A DNA stretch of 64,000 nt from Rubrivivax sp. (GTDB lineage Bacteria; Pseudomonadota; Gammaproteobacteria; Burkholderiales; Burkholderiaceae_C), in contig JAIXWM010000132.1 of NCBI GenBank assembly GCA_027491255.1, positions 1-64,000 on the forward strand, given 5' to 3'. Each line of letters starts with the position of its first letter. The first letter of the stretch is position 1. The notes below the pieces were generated by a model. That model had not been told where the DNA came from. It worked only from the letters and a program-made list of their open reading frames with translations, and searched no databases. The position numbers and the translations under genes are program-made. Below, piece by piece: positions 1-10,200 of the stretch.

Positions 1-203
1 GCCCTGGGCGGCCTTGCGGTTTGCTCTGCGCCACTCGCTGCCTCGCTTCGCTGCATATCGATCACAGCATAACGCACGAGACGTTGATTACGTTTACACC
101 CTCTGAGAGGCTGAGAGTCTTTCCCCAAGACCGCCTTGCACGCCCCACCATTGTTCGAGATCCCTTTCCCCTTCCCACCCACCTCTTGCCGAGGAGACAC
201 CCG
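1..203. other. Non-coding leader upstream of the sugar ABC operon
   Basis: No gene is supported here. The stretch carries a direct repeat ACGTT at 81-85 and 90-94, which could be a regulator half-site pair. From about 109 to 146 it carries a partial copy of the interspersed element found complete at 54143-54298 and 56666-56828. The ribosome-binding sequence GAGGAGACAC at 191-200 precedes the first gene; the same ten bases precede the ATPase gene of this operon (3226-3235). Confidence 0.4.
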
Positions 204-1454
204 ATGAAGACCGTCACCCCGCTGGCCCGCCCGATCGCCGTGGCCGCCGCCGCCCTCTTCGCCGCCGCCGCGGCCCAGGCCCAGCAGACCGTCGAAGTGC
301 TGCACTGGTGGACGACCGGCGGCACCGCCGTTGCGGCCGCCAAGCTCAAGGAAGCCGCCCAGGCCGCCGGCGTGACCTGGAAGGACGTGGCCGTCGCTGG
401 CAACGAGAACCAGCGCACGCTGCTGCGCACCAAGCTGATGAAGGGCGACGCCCCGGGCGTGGCGCAGATCGTCGGCGACATCGAGCAGTTCGCCGACCAG
501 CGCGACAAGCTCTTCGACCTGAGCGCCATCGCCAAGGAGGAGAACTGGGACGCGGTGCTGCCCAAGGTCATCCAGGAATACGCCAAGATCGGCAGCGGGC
601 AGTACGCCGCCGTGCCGCTGAACGTGCACCGCCTGTCGGTCATGTACACCAACAAGGCCGTGCTCGACAAGCTGGGCGAGAAGCAGGCCCCGACGACCTG
701 GGACGACTTCTTCCGCGTCGCCGACAAGGCCAAGGCCGCCGGCATCAACCCCATCGCCTGGGGCAACCCGCAGGTCATCAGCGTGATGTACACGCAGACC
801 GTCTTCGGCACCATCGGTGCCCAGGGCTACCGCAAGGCCTTCGTCGAGGGCGACGCGGCCACCATCCAGGGCGCCGGCATGGTCAAGGCGCTGGAGAACT
901 TCCGCCGCCTGAGCAACTACGCCGACAAGAGCTCGGTCACCAAGCGCTGGAACGAGGGCACGCAGAGCGTGATCGCCGGCGAGACGCTGTTCCAGATCAT
1001 GGGCGACTTCGCCAAGGGCGAATTCACCCGCGCGGGCAAGAAGCCGGGCGTGGACTTCCTGTGCACGGCCTCGCCGGGCACCGTGGGGAGCCTGCACTTC
1101 ATCACCGACGGGTTCGTCTTCTTCAAGCAGCGCAAGGACGCGCCCCAGGCCCAGGCGGCCCTGGCGCGCGTGCTGATGAGCAAGAAGACCCAGGAGGAGT
1201 TCAACCTGCTGAAGGGTTCGGTGCCGGCGCGCACCGACGTCGACATGAGCCGCTTCGACGAGTGCTCCAAGGCCACCTACGCCGAGTTCAACGCCGCGGC
1301 CAAGGCCGGCACGCTGCACCCCTTCGTGGACATGCTGATCCCGGCCTCGCGCGCTGGCGCGATCCGCGACGTGTTCGTCGAGTTCCACTCCAAGGCGGAC
1401 ATGACGCCGGACCAGGCCGTCAGGAAGCTGCTGGCCGCCGTCAAGGTCAACTGA
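204..1454 (+). CDS. Sugar ABC transporter substrate-binding protein (CUT1, GtsA-like)
   Basis: Periplasmic receptor, 416 residues, of a carbohydrate ABC importer. Residues 1-28 form a signal peptide (Lys near the start, Ala-rich core, cleavage after AQA). The mature start VEVLHWWTTGG and the following VAVAGNE segment resemble glucose receptors of the GtsA type in pseudomonads. The ATG at 204 is chosen because it directly precedes the signal peptide and has GAGGAG eight bases upstream; the open frame continues further upstream without conserved sequence. It heads an operon with two permeases and an ATPase. The family assignment is strong; glucose or another aldose as substrate is inference. 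Confidence 0.9.
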   Translation: MKTVTPLARPIAVAAAALFAAAAAQAQQTVEVLHWWTTGGTAVAAAKLKEAAQAAGVTWKDVAVAGNENQRTLLRTKLMKGDAPGVAQIVGDIEQFADQRDKLFDLSAIAKEENWDAVLPKVIQEYAKIGSGQYAAVPLNVHRLSVMYTNKAVLDKLGEKQAPTTWDDFFRVADKAKAAGINPIAWGNPQVISVMYTQTVFGTIGAQGYRKAFVEGDAATIQGAGMVKALENFRRLSNYADKSSVTKRWNEGTQSVIAGETLFQIMGDFAKGEFTRAGKKPGVDFLCTASPGTVGSLHFITDGFVFFKQRKDAPQAQAALARVLMSKKTQEEFNLLKGSVPARTDVDMSRFDECSKATYAEFNAAAKAGTLHPFVDMLIPASRAGAIRDVFVEFHSKADMTPDQAVRKLLAAVKVN

Positions 1455-1479
1455 GCCCGCACCCGCGCAGGAATCCGCC

Positions 1480-2379
1480 ATGAGTGCCCAGGCATCGTCG
1501 GCCCAGCGCCTGGAGCGCTGGCTGCCCCGGCTGGTGATCTCGCCCGCCTTCGCGTTGAGCGTGCTGTTCTTCTACGGCCTGTCGGTGTGGATCGGCGCGC
1601 TGTCGCTGACCAGTTCCACCTCCACCGTGCAGTGGAACTGGGTCGGCCTGGAACAGTACCAGCGCCTGTTCGCCGACGAGACCTGGTGGCTGTCGGTGCG
1701 CAACATGGTGGTCTTCCTGCCGCTGTCCATCGGCGTGCCGCTGGTGCTGGGCGCGCTGCTGGCCATCCTGCTGGACCAGCAGGTGCGCTTCGAGGGCTTC
1801 CTGCGCACGCTCTACCTGTACCCGCTGGCGCTGTCGTGGATCGTCGCCGGCACGCTGTGGCGTTGGATGCTGGCGCCCGACGTGGGCTTCGAGTCCTTCC
1901 TGAAGCGCCACGGGCTGCCCAATGCCAGCTTCGACTGGCTGGTCAACCCCGACTACTCGATCTACACGATCGCCCTCGTCGCCGTCTGGCACTCCACCGG
2001 CTTCGTGATGGCGATGTTCATCGCCGGGCTGCGCAGCATCGACGACTCCATCATCAAGGCCGCGCGCATCGACGGCGCGAGCATGCCCCGCGTCTACTGG
2101 AGCGTGATCCTGCCGGCGCTGCGGCCCACGGTGTTCAGCGCGCTGATCATCCTGCTGCCGGCCATGATCAAGACCTACGACCTGATCGTGGTGCTGACCC
2201 AGGGTGGGCCGGGTCATTCCAGCGTGCTGCCGGCCTACTTCATGTTCGAGCGCTTCTTCGCCCGCGAGCAGATGGGCCTGGGCGCAGCCGCCGGCACGAT
2301 CATCCTGATGTCGTGCATCGCGGTGGCCCTGCCCTACATCGTGCTCGAGCTGCGCCGCCAGAAGAACCAGGGGGACTGA
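1480..2379 (+). CDS. Sugar ABC transporter permease (MalF/GtsB-like)
   Basis: Inner-membrane permease of 299 residues in the CUT1 importer. Several hydrophobic segments are visible. The cytoplasmic EAA loop that contacts the ATPase is seen as IIKAARIDGASMPRVYW followed by SVILPALRP, about residues 191-212. It begins 25 bases after the receptor gene and is followed one base later by the second permease, so the three are surely co-transcribed. Length is normal for the family, with no sign of truncation. Confidence 0.92.
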   Translation: MSAQASSAQRLERWLPRLVISPAFALSVLFFYGLSVWIGALSLTSSTSTVQWNWVGLEQYQRLFADETWWLSVRNMVVFLPLSIGVPLVLGALLAILLDQQVRFEGFLRTLYLYPLALSWIVAGTLWRWMLAPDVGFESFLKRHGLPNASFDWLVNPDYSIYTIALVAVWHSTGFVMAMFIAGLRSIDDSIIKAARIDGASMPRVYWSVILPALRPTVFSALIILLPAMIKTYDLIVVLTQGGPGHSSVLPAYFMFERFFAREQMGLGAAAGTIILMSCIAVALPYIVLELRRQKNQGD

Positions 2380-2380
2380 G

Positions 2381-3226
2381 ATGCGAAGCCACCGCGTGCT
2401 GATCTACGCCGTGCTGCTGCTGGCGCTGGGCTTCTTTGCCCTGCCGGCGTGGTTCGCGCTCGTCAACTCCTTCAAGCCGCTGGACGAGATCTACGCCGGC
2501 AACGTCTTCGGCCTGCCGGCCACCTGGACGCTGGAGCCCTGGGCCAAGGCCTGGAACCAGGCCTGCACCGGCGCGGCCGAGTGCCGCGGGCTGTCGGGCT
2601 ACTTCCTGAACTCGGCGCTGACGGTGCTGCCGGCCACCGCCATCGGCACGATCTGGGGCTGCTGGAACGGCTACATCCTGGCCAAGTGGCGCTTCAAGGG
2701 CAGCGAGGCCATCCTGTTCGTGCTGATGTTCGGCAGCTTCATCCCGATCGGGCTGTTCCTGTTCCCGCTGACGGTGATCTTCGACCGCCTGGGGCTGTCG
2801 TCCAGCCTGGCCGGCCTGATCGTGGTCTACTTGATCTACAGCCTGCCCACGGCGCTGTTCTTCAAGAACTACTTCGTCGGCTTCCCGGGCGAGCTGATCA
2901 AGGCTGCGCGCATAGACGGCGCCGGGCTGTTCAGGATCTTCTGGAGCGTGGTGCTGCCCACCGCGCGCCCGATCCTGATGGTGGTGGTGATCATGAGCTT
3001 CACCAACATCTGGAACGACTTCCTGTTCGCGCTGGTGCTGGCGCCCTACGACAACCAGACCGTCACGGTCGGGCTGAACAACCTGATCAACGTCGTCGAG
3101 GAGCGCGCCGAGTACAACGTCCACATGGCCGCGGCGCTGATCGCAGCGCTGCCCACGGCCATCGTCTACGCGGTGGCGGGCAAGCACTTCGTCAAGGGCC
3201 TGACTTCGGGCGCCGTCAAGGGTTGA
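2381..3226 (+). CDS. Sugar ABC transporter permease (MalG/GtsC-like)
   Basis: Second inner-membrane permease, 281 residues, partner of the preceding one in a heterodimeric channel. A hydrophobic N-terminal helix comes first, and the EAA loop appears as ELIKAARIDGAGLFRIFW near residues 171-188. The extracytoplasmic segment contains a Cys pair (QACTGAAECRG), which occurs in glucose-type permeases. It ends just before the ribosome-binding site of the ATPase gene. Confidence 0.92.
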   Translation: MRSHRVLIYAVLLLALGFFALPAWFALVNSFKPLDEIYAGNVFGLPATWTLEPWAKAWNQACTGAAECRGLSGYFLNSALTVLPATAIGTIWGCWNGYILAKWRFKGSEAILFVLMFGSFIPIGLFLFPLTVIFDRLGLSSSLAGLIVVYLIYSLPTALFFKNYFVGFPGELIKAARIDGAGLFRIFWSVVLPTARPILMVVVIMSFTNIWNDFLFALVLAPYDNQTVTVGLNNLINVVEERAEYNVHMAAALIAALPTAIVYAVAGKHFVKGLTSGAVKG

Positions 3227-3237
3227 GGAGACACACC

Positions 3238-4308
<1,071 letters not shown>

Positions 4309-4341
4309 GGCGACCGCGAGCCCACCTCACCGCCCGTGGCT

Positions 4342-4374
4342 CCATCCGTGCCGGGCGCGCGCCGGCACGGATGG
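4342..4374 (+). terminator. Perfect 13-bp inverted repeat after the ABC operon
   Basis: Arms 4342-4354 (CCATCCGTGCCGG) and 4362-4374 pair perfectly around a seven-base loop. There is no T-run after the stem, so it may stabilise the 3' end or assist termination without being a classical intrinsic terminator. It lies 33 bases after the ATPase stop codon. Confidence 0.55.
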
Positions 4375-4566
4375 CGGCGTGCCCGTTCCTTGGCCGTCGT
4401 GATGCCGTGGCCCGCCCGGTGGCCGAGGGGATACTCGGCGGATGGAAAGACCGGCACCGACCTTCGTCAGCGCAGACGTGCCGACGCTGCACGCACGGGC
4501 CGGCCAGCGTGAGGACCGGTGGGTGCCGAGCGCAGCGCATTCATCCTGTCGGCGATGATGCACGCG

Positions 4567-5235
4567 ATGACACACCCTCAGATCCACGCCGACCTCGGCC
4601 TGCACGCCCGGGTCGACACCACCTCGCTGCCCTGGGTGGCGGCACCGAGCCCGGGCGTGCACCGGCGGATGGTCGAACGTGACGGCGGTGAGGTCGCGCG
4701 CGCCACGTCCATCGTCCGCTACGACCCGGGCTCGACCTTCCCGACCCACACCCACGCACTGGGCGAGGAACTGCTGGTGCTGGAAGGCGAGTTCGCCGAT
4801 GAGACAGGGCGCTACGGCGCGGGCACCTTCATCAAGAACCCCCCAGGCTCGGCGCACGCGCCGCGCTCGGAACCCGGTTGTGTGCTCTTCGTGAAGCTGC
4901 GTCACCTCGAGCCGGACGATGCCGGCCGGGTCGTCGTGGACAGCCTGCACGGGGCCTGGCGCCCCGGCCTGGTGCCGGGGCTTTCGGTGCTGCCCGTGCA
5001 TGCCTTCGGGGCCCGGCACACCGCCTTCGTGCGCTGGGCGCCCGGCACCTGCTTCCAGCGGCATCGGCACTACGGCGGCGAAGAGATCTATGTGATCGAC
5101 GGCGTGTTCGAGGACGAGCACGGCCGCTATCCGGCAGGTACCTGGTTGCGCAGCCCGCACCTGAGTGAGCACACCCCCTTCAGCCGGGAAGGCTGCACCA
5201 TCCTGGTCAAGACCGGTCACCTGCTGACGCCGTGA
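4567..5235 (+). CDS. Double-cupin protein (ChrR-cupin type)
   Basis: A protein of about 222 residues made of two cupin halves. The first has HTHALGEELLVLEG, the second RHRHYGGEEIYVIDG followed by YPAGTWLRSP; both carry the His-x-His and Glu ligands expected for a bound metal (Zn, Mn or Fe). The arrangement resembles the cupin part of ChrR anti-sigma factors and related metal-binding cupins, but the N-terminal anti-sigma domain is missing. The start is uncertain: ATGs at 4555, 4558 and 4567 and a GTG at 4519 are in frame, and 4567 is chosen for compactness. Substrate or partner unknown. Confidence 0.75.
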   Translation: MTHPQIHADLGLHARVDTTSLPWVAAPSPGVHRRMVERDGGEVARATSIVRYDPGSTFPTHTHALGEELLVLEGEFADETGRYGAGTFIKNPPGSAHAPRSEPGCVLFVKLRHLEPDDAGRVVVDSLHGAWRPGLVPGLSVLPVHAFGARHTAFVRWAPGTCFQRHRHYGGEEIYVIDGVFEDEHGRYPAGTWLRSPHLSEHTPFSREGCTILVKTGHLLTP

Positions 5236-5324
5236 GGGCGCCGATGCGCTTGCTTGCACCGCGCACGCGACCAACGGCTGCGCTGCACCGCGCGTAGGGG
5301 CCCGGCGCAAGCCGGCTCACGGCA

Positions 5325-5618
5325 TCAGCCCGGACCGAAGCCGCCCGCCACCCAACCGACCGCACGCGCGGCGTTGAGCAGGAAGCTTGGCGCCACACGG
5401 CGGCGGGCGAGTTCCTCGCCGAAGGCGTCGACCGCGGGCAGCCAGGCATGCAGGTGCTGCCCGTGACCGCGATTCACCTCCAACACGGTCGTGACCAGGG
5501 TGTCGAATGCCGCGCTGTCCAGCGGCTGGGGGTTTTTCTTGTCGCGCCACAGTCGGGGTTCGTTCGGGGTGTCTTCTGCCTCTTCGGCCTCTTCGGCCTC
5601 TTCTGCCTCATCGGGCAT
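5325..5618 (-). CDS. Small hypothetical protein with acidic repeat
   Basis: An unrecognised protein of 97 residues. It begins [18 protein letters not shown], where the EAE triplets come from a nine-base microsatellite (cctcttcgg units at about 5575-5606), and continues into a normal-looking soluble domain ending in [12 protein letters not shown]. It is convergent with the cupin gene and divergent from garD. No family is recognised; the balanced composition after the repeat argues for a real gene, with moderate certainty. Confidence 0.45.
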   Translation of the reverse strand: MPDEAEEAEEAEEAEDTPNEPRLWRDKKNPQPLDSAAFDTLVTTVLEVNRGHGQHLHAWLPAVDAFGEELARRRVAPSFLLNAARAVGWVAGGFGPG

Positions 5619-5744
5619 GTCTTGCGCCCTGCGGCAGGGTGGCGCCGCCAAAGCTCAGGCCTTGGCGCTTTTCCCGCACGGCGGGGCCCGCCCTCCCAAC
5701 GGTGCGCCAGGGCGCTGGGCCGTGCCCGCGAATATCATGCCCAC

Positions 5745-7346
5745 ATGCTTGACCCTGCCATGCCGAAAGCCGAGGCCCAGCCCAGCGGCACGCCGAACGC
5801 GCCTCTCGCCCCCGTGCTCGTGCGCATGCACCCCGCCGACAACGTGGCCATCGTCGGCAACGACGGCGGCCTGCCCGCGGGCACGGTGCTGACAGACGGG
5901 CTGGTGCTGCGCGAGCGCGTGCCGCAGGCGCACAAGGTGGCGCTGGTGGACATTCCCGAGGGTGGCGCGGTCACGCGCTACGGCGTCACCATCGGGCAGG
6001 CGATGCGCGCACTGCCTGCCGGCAGCTGGGTGCACGAGCGCCTGCTGCGCATGCCCCCGGCGCGCGGCCTGGAAGACCTGCCTCTGGCCACTGCGCCCGG
6101 GCCCGTCGCGGAGCCGCTGAAAGGCTACACCTTCGAGGGCTACCGCAATGCCGACGGCAGCGTGGGCACGCGCAACCTGCTGGCCATCACCACCACCGTG
6201 CAGTGCGTGGCCGGCGTGCTGGACGTCGCGGTCGGGCGCATCAGGCGCGAGCTGCTGCCGAAGTACCCGCACGTGGACGGCGTGGTCGCGCTCGAGCACG
6301 CCTACGGCTGCGGCGTGGCCATCGACGCGCCCGAGGCCGTGATTCCCATCCGCACGGTGCGCCATCTGGCGCGCAACCCCAACTTCGGCGGCGAGGTCAT
6401 GGTGCTCAGCCTGGGCTGCGAGAAGCTGCAGCCCGAGCGCCTGCTGCCGCCGGGCAGCGTGCCGCTGCGGGTGGACGGCGAGGACGCCTTCTCCCATGTG
6501 CGCCTGCAGGACGAGCACCATGTCGGCTTCGCGTCGATGATCGACGACATCCTGGCCACGGCCGAGGTCCACCTGAAGCGGCTGAACGCGCGCCGGCGCG
6601 AGACCGTGCCCGCCAGCGCGCTGGTGCTGGGTGTGCAGTGCGGCGGCAGCGACGCCTTCAGCGGTGTCACCGCCAACCCGGCGGTGGGCGTGTGCGCCGA
6701 CCTGCTGGTGCGCGCCGGCGCCACGGTGATGTTCTCCGAGACCACCGAGGTGCGCGACGCCGTCGAGACCCTGACCGCGCGCTGCGCCAGCCCCGAGGTG
6801 GCGCAGAAGATGGTGGCCGAGATGGCCTGGTACGACGCCTACCTGGCGCGCGGCGAGGTCGACCGCAGCGCCAACACCACGCCCGGCAACAAGGCCGGGG
6901 GGCTGTCCAACATCGTCGAGAAGGCGATGGGCTCGGTCGTCAAGAGCGGCTCGATGCCGATCGCGGCCGTACTGTCATCGGGTGAGCGCGCCACCACCCG
7001 CGGCCTGATCTACGCCGCCACCCCGGCCAGCGACTTCATCTGCGGCACGCTGCAGCTGGCCGCCGGCATGAACCTGCACGTCTTCACCACCGGCCGCGGC
7101 ACGCCCTACGGCCTGGCCGAGTGCCCGGTGGTCAAGGTGGCCACGCGCACCGAACTCGCGCAGCGCTGGCACGACCTGATGGACCTGAACGCCGGCGCCG
7201 TGGCCGACGGCGAATGCAGCGTCGAAGAGATGGGCTGGCGCCTGTTCCGCCTGCTGCTGGACGTGGCCAGCGGCCGCCGCACCTGGGCCGAGCAGCACCG
7301 GCTGCACAACGCGCTGGTGCTGTTCAATCCGGCGCCAGTGACCTGA
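5745..7346 (+). CDS. garD: Galactarate dehydratase
   Basis: Converts galactarate (mucate) to 5-dehydro-4-deoxy-D-glucarate, the first step of galactarate breakdown in the cytoplasm. 533 residues, close to the roughly 523 of the enterobacterial enzyme. An N-terminal SAF-like part ([12 protein letters not shown]) is followed by the UxaA/GarD core with [13 protein letters not shown]. The C-terminal third contains [18 protein letters not shown] and [12 protein letters not shown] and ends [12 protein letters not shown], a GarD-specific tail that distinguishes it from altronate dehydratase. ATG at 5745 or 5760 are both possible. No other galactarate gene is adjacent, but a sugar importer lies upstream on the same strand. 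Confidence 0.93.
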   Translation: MLDPAMPKAEAQPSGTPNAPLAPVLVRMHPADNVAIVGNDGGLPAGTVLTDGLVLRERVPQAHKVALVDIPEGGAVTRYGVTIGQAMRALPAGSWVHERLLRMPPARGLEDLPLATAPGPVAEPLKGYTFEGYRNADGSVGTRNLLAITTTVQCVAGVLDVAVGRIRRELLPKYPHVDGVVALEHAYGCGVAIDAPEAVIPIRTVRHLARNPNFGGEVMVLSLGCEKLQPERLLPPGSVPLRVDGEDAFSHVRLQDEHHVGFASMIDDILATAEVHLKRLNARRRETVPASALVLGVQCGGSDAFSGVTANPAVGVCADLLVRAGATVMFSETTEVRDAVETLTARCASPEVAQKMVAEMAWYDAYLARGEVDRSANTTPGNKAGGLSNIVEKAMGSVVKSGSMPIAAVLSSGERATTRGLIYAATPASDFICGTLQLAAGMNLHVFTTGRGTPYGLAECPVVKVATRTELAQRWHDLMDLNAGAVADGECSVEEMGWRLFRLLLDVASGRRTWAEQHRLHNALVLFNPAPVT

Positions 7347-7688
7347 CCCGGCAGCAGGCTGGGGGCTCCTGGGCAGGTGGCGCCTGGGCCCGGGCCCGGC
7401 GCTGTCGTACACTTCTTCACGCATCAAGAGCACAGGCCGCCTGCCTGTCGCCAACCTGCCGTCCTGCGGCAAGGTGGCCACCGGGTCTTCCGGGATGAGG
7501 CGCCAGGGTCACGAGCCCCGGCGCAAACACAGCAGGCCAGCGGCCCTCGTTCTCGAGGGCCGTTTTGCTTTCATCGCCCGTTAATCGACAACTTGCGGGG
7601 CGATTCACAAATGCCGCTAAAGCGTCGGCTGCGCCCTGCCCGTCCGGCGCCGCCTGCGCCGCTCGCGTGGACGGTGGAGAAGACGAAG
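7347..7688 (+). ncRNA. Possible structured leader between garD and the MoxR operon
   Basis: No gene is seen. The DNA can form successive hairpins: about 7448-7485 (GCCAACCTGCCG against CGGCAAGGTGGC, two mismatches), a short CCGG/CCGG stem near 7480-7495, and a GCGCC/GGCGC stem at about 7500-7525. The intrinsic terminator at 7541-7566 then follows. After the terminator a weak promoter TTGCGG-N17-GCTAAA is possible near 7594-7622. The order hairpins-terminator-operon resembles a riboswitch or attenuator, but no known class was recognised; it may simply be the 3' end of the garD transcript. Confidence 0.3.
7541..7566 (+). terminator. Intrinsic terminator
   Basis: A perfect nine-base-pair stem (CGGCCCTCG at 7541-7549, loop TTCT, CGAGGGCCG at 7554-7562) is followed directly by TTTTGCTTTC. 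It lies about 195 bases after garD and 120 before the MoxR start, so it can end garD transcription or act as an attenuator for the downstream operon. Confidence 0.85.
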
Positions 7689-9455
7689 ATGGCGCAGAAG
7701 ACACCCGGCCCGGCAGGCGGATCGGCATCGGCATCGGCACCCGGATCGACATCCGGATCAGCACCCGGGAAGACAAGCCCGCGGGCCGCGGGCCACGAGC
7801 AGATGGCGGCACCGCAGCCCGCAGCGCCGCGGACGGCGCCGCCGCCGGCCGCACCCGTCGCGCTGCTCTCAGCCCTGGGGCTGCACGGCCTGGCGCACCT
7901 GGACGCGCCGGTGCTGGCGGCACTGGCGTCGCAGACGCCGATGCTGCTGATCGGCCCGCACGGCAGCGCCAAGAGCGCGCTGCTCGAGCGGCTGGCCGCC
8001 GCGCTGGACCTGGAGCACCGCCACTACAACGCCAGCCTGCTGTCCTTCGACGACCTGGTGGGCTTTCCGGTGCCCGAGGGCGACGGCCTGAAGTACCTGA
8101 AGACGCCCGCCACGCTGTGGGGGGCGCAGAGCGTGTTCCTCGACGAGATCAGCCGCTGCCGGCCCGAGGTGCAGAACAAACTGTTCTCCATCGTGCACGA
8201 GCGCCGCGTGCAGGGCATCGCGCTGCAGGCGCTGCGCTACCGCTGGGCGGCGATGAACCCGCCGGCCGACCCCGACGGCGCCGAAGATGCCGACGTCTAC
8301 GCCGGCTCGCTGCCGCTGGACCCGGCCCTGGCCGACCGCTTCGGCTTCGTGCTCAGCCTGCCCGCGCTGGAGGACCTGCCGCCACAGGCGCGCCGCAGCG
8401 TCATCCGCAGCGGCCTGGACGCGGCGGGGCAGGTGTCTGCCGTGCCCGCGGCGCCCGACCTGCCCGCCCTGGTGAACCGCAGCCGCGAGCGCAGCGAACT
8501 GTGCGCGCTGCTGCACGGCGACTGGATCACGGCCTACACCGCCGCGCTGGTGGTGCCGCTGCGGCAGGCCGGCCTGGGCATCTCGGGCCGGCGCGCGGCG
8601 ATGCTGGCGGCCAACATCGCGGGCGTCCACGGCGCGCGGTGCGCGCTCGGGCCTGGCGACGCGGCGGCGGGTGAGACCCCCGGCGGGAACATCACCGGCA
8701 CGACGGTCGGTCGGACCGTCACTCCGACCGTCACTCCGACCGTCACTCCGACCGTCACTCCGACCGTCACCCCGACCGTCACCCCGACCACCCCCCCTGC
8801 ATCCACCCCAACCACCACCCCCGCCACCTCGATCGCCGACTCCGCCCTGATCGCGCTGCGCCACTCGCTGCCGCACCGCGCGCAGGGCCGGCCGGTCGAG
8901 GCCGGCGTCGTCGCCACCATCCACCGCAAGGCTGTCGACGACGCCTCGCAGGCCCAGGCTGACGCCGCGCTCGCCCGCATCCTGGACGAGGCGCACCCGG
9001 TGCGGCGCGTCGGCCTGGCGCTCGCCGCGCTGGAAAAGCGCCCGGGGCAGGTGCCCCGGCACACGATGTCGATGCTGGTGGCCGACGCGCTGGCTTCGAT
9101 GGAGAAGCAGCCGCGCTGGATCCTGGCGCAGGAACTGCTGCCCCGGCTGGTGGCGCTGGACTGCGTCGATGCGCCCACGCTGGAAATGCTGGCCGAGCCC
9201 TTCACCGCCCAGGTGGCCTATGAGCAGCGGCCGAACCTGACGCACCAGCTGCCGCGCAGCCGCATCGCGCCCTTCAACGCGCTGGTGGCCACGCTCGGCG
9301 CGCTCGATACCCGCGACCCGGCGCAGGTGGCGCTGGGCAACCTGGGGGCCGCGCTCTACGCCCACGACGAGGGCGCCTGCGTGCCCGCCGCGCTGAAGCG
9401 CCAGCAGGGCGTGCTGCGGGCGCTGCTCGACGAGGGCGAGCGCCATGCACACTGA
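7689..9455 (+). CDS. MoxR-family AAA+ ATPase
   Basis: A predicted ATP-driven chaperone or remodelling enzyme, 588 residues. After a low-complexity Ser/Ala/Pro-rich N-terminus (to about residue 60) the AAA core begins: Walker A GPHGSAKSALL near residue 89, Walker B FLDEISR near 150, sensor-1 WAAMNPPAD near 188. MoxR ATPases typically pair with von Willebrand A (vWA) proteins, and one lies two genes downstream. An insertion at residues 343-366 consists of six VTPT units encoded by a 12-bp tandem repeat. The start is uncertain (ATG 7689 or 7803). The gene overlaps the next one by 11 bases. Confidence 0.88.
   Translation: MAQKTPGPAGGSASASAPGSTSGSAPGKTSPRAAGHEQMAAPQPAAPRTAPPPAAPVALLSALGLHGLAHLDAPVLAALASQTPMLLIGPHGSAKSALLERLAAALDLEHRHYNASLLSFDDLVGFPVPEGDGLKYLKTPATLWGAQSVFLDEISRCRPEVQNKLFSIVHERRVQGIALQALRYRWAAMNPPADPDGAEDADVYAGSLPLDPALADRFGFVLSLPALEDLPPQARRSVIRSGLDAAGQVSAVPAAPDLPALVNRSRERSELCALLHGDWITAYTAALVVPLRQAGLGISGRRAAMLAANIAGVHGARCALGPGDAAAGETPGGNITGTTVGRTVTPTVTPTVTPTVTPTVTPTVTPTTPPASTPTTTPATSIADSALIALRHSLPHRAQGRPVEAGVVATIHRKAVDDASQAQADAALARILDEAHPVRRVGLALAALEKRPGQVPRHTMSMLVADALASMEKQPRWILAQELLPRLVALDCVDAPTLEMLAEPFTAQVAYEQRPNLTHQLPRSRIAPFNALVATLGALDTRDPAQVALGNLGAALYAHDEGACVPAALKRQQGVLRALLDEGERHAH
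8715..8786 (+). repeat. Six tandem 12-bp repeats inside the MoxR gene
   Basis: Six units of accgtcactccg (the last two with one C change) encode Thr-Val-Thr-Pro repeats between the ATPase core and the C-terminal region. The unit is a multiple of three, so unit gain or loss keeps the frame and only changes a linker length. Confidence 0.95.
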
Positions 9456-10200
9456 AACCGCCGCGCCGGCACTGGCCAACATGAGCGCGCCGCCGCGCTC
9501 CACCGTGACGTTGCCGCGCCTGGTGTCGGGCCGCGCGGCCAGGCGCCTGGCGCTGGCGTCGATGGGGGCGACGCTGCCCGACGACGAGGCGCCACCGCTG
9601 GCCGAGCAGCGGGTGGGCCCGGGCGGCGGCGCGCTGGTGTCGAACGCGCTGTGCCTGGCCCACGTTGCGCTGCCGGCGGCGCTGGGCGCCCACCTGCGCA
9701 TGGGCCTGGGCTCGGCCCTGCTGACCGAGCCGCTCGGGCTGGCGCGCGCCCTCGTGGCCGTGGCACGCCAGTCCGGCGCCACGCGCAGCCCCCGCAACCC
9801 GGGCCGCGCCGCCCGGCTCGAACTGGACCGCGTGGCGGAGATGCCGGAAGGGGCCCTGGTGCAGGAGCTGACCGAGCGGCTCGAGTCCGTCGCCTGGCCC
9901 GCCTGGGTGCCGCGGGTGGCCTTCGTACTGCCGCGGGGCGAGGACATCGCCACGGCCGTCGACCGCCGCCGCGCGCCAGCCCCGCCGCACGGCGTCACCT
10001 GCCCCCTGCTTTCCGCGCGGCTGGTGGCGGCCGTCCGTGGGCCGGTGTTCCTGCGCGACGCGGCGCCCAGCCTGTCGGGCCTGCTCGACCTCTGGACCGG
10101 CGCCGCGCCCACGGCCCACTGGGAACTCTGGCTGCCGGTGCGCCCGGGCACCGTGATCCCCGTGCCTGCCATTGACCCCACCCCCGCTGGAGACCGCTGA
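9445..10200 (+). CDS. Unknown protein between MoxR and vWA genes
   Basis: A 251-residue protein with no recognised family. It is Ala/Arg/Leu-rich, soluble-looking, with no signal peptide or membrane segment; a conserved-looking C-terminal part includes LDLWTGAAPTAHWELWLP. It starts within the end of the MoxR gene (ATG at 9445) and its TGA stop shares bases with the ATG of the next gene (TGATG at 10198-10202). This tight coupling argues for a stoichiometric partner of the ATPase and the vWA protein, for example an adaptor. That role is inference from position only. Confidence 0.7.
   Translation: MHTETAAPALANMSAPPRSTVTLPRLVSGRAARRLALASMGATLPDDEAPPLAEQRVGPGGGALVSNALCLAHVALPAALGAHLRMGLGSALLTEPLGLARALVAVARQSGATRSPRNPGRAARLELDRVAEMPEGALVQELTERLESVAWPAWVPRVAFVLPRGEDIATAVDRRRAPAPPHGVTCPLLSARLVAAVRGPVFLRDAAPSLSGLLDLWTGAAPTAHWELWLPVRPGTVIPVPAIDPTPAGDR

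Noticed and set aside
7416-7566. A cyclic-di-GMP (GEMM) or SAM-class riboswitch
   Set aside because: The conserved core sequences of these classes are not present; only generic hairpins and a terminator can be supported.
7869-10181. A 770-residue open frame on the minus strand opposite the MoxR operon
   Set aside because: It is rich in His/Gln/Arg and Ala, has no recognisable domain, and runs antisense to two well-supported genes; high GC makes such frames common.
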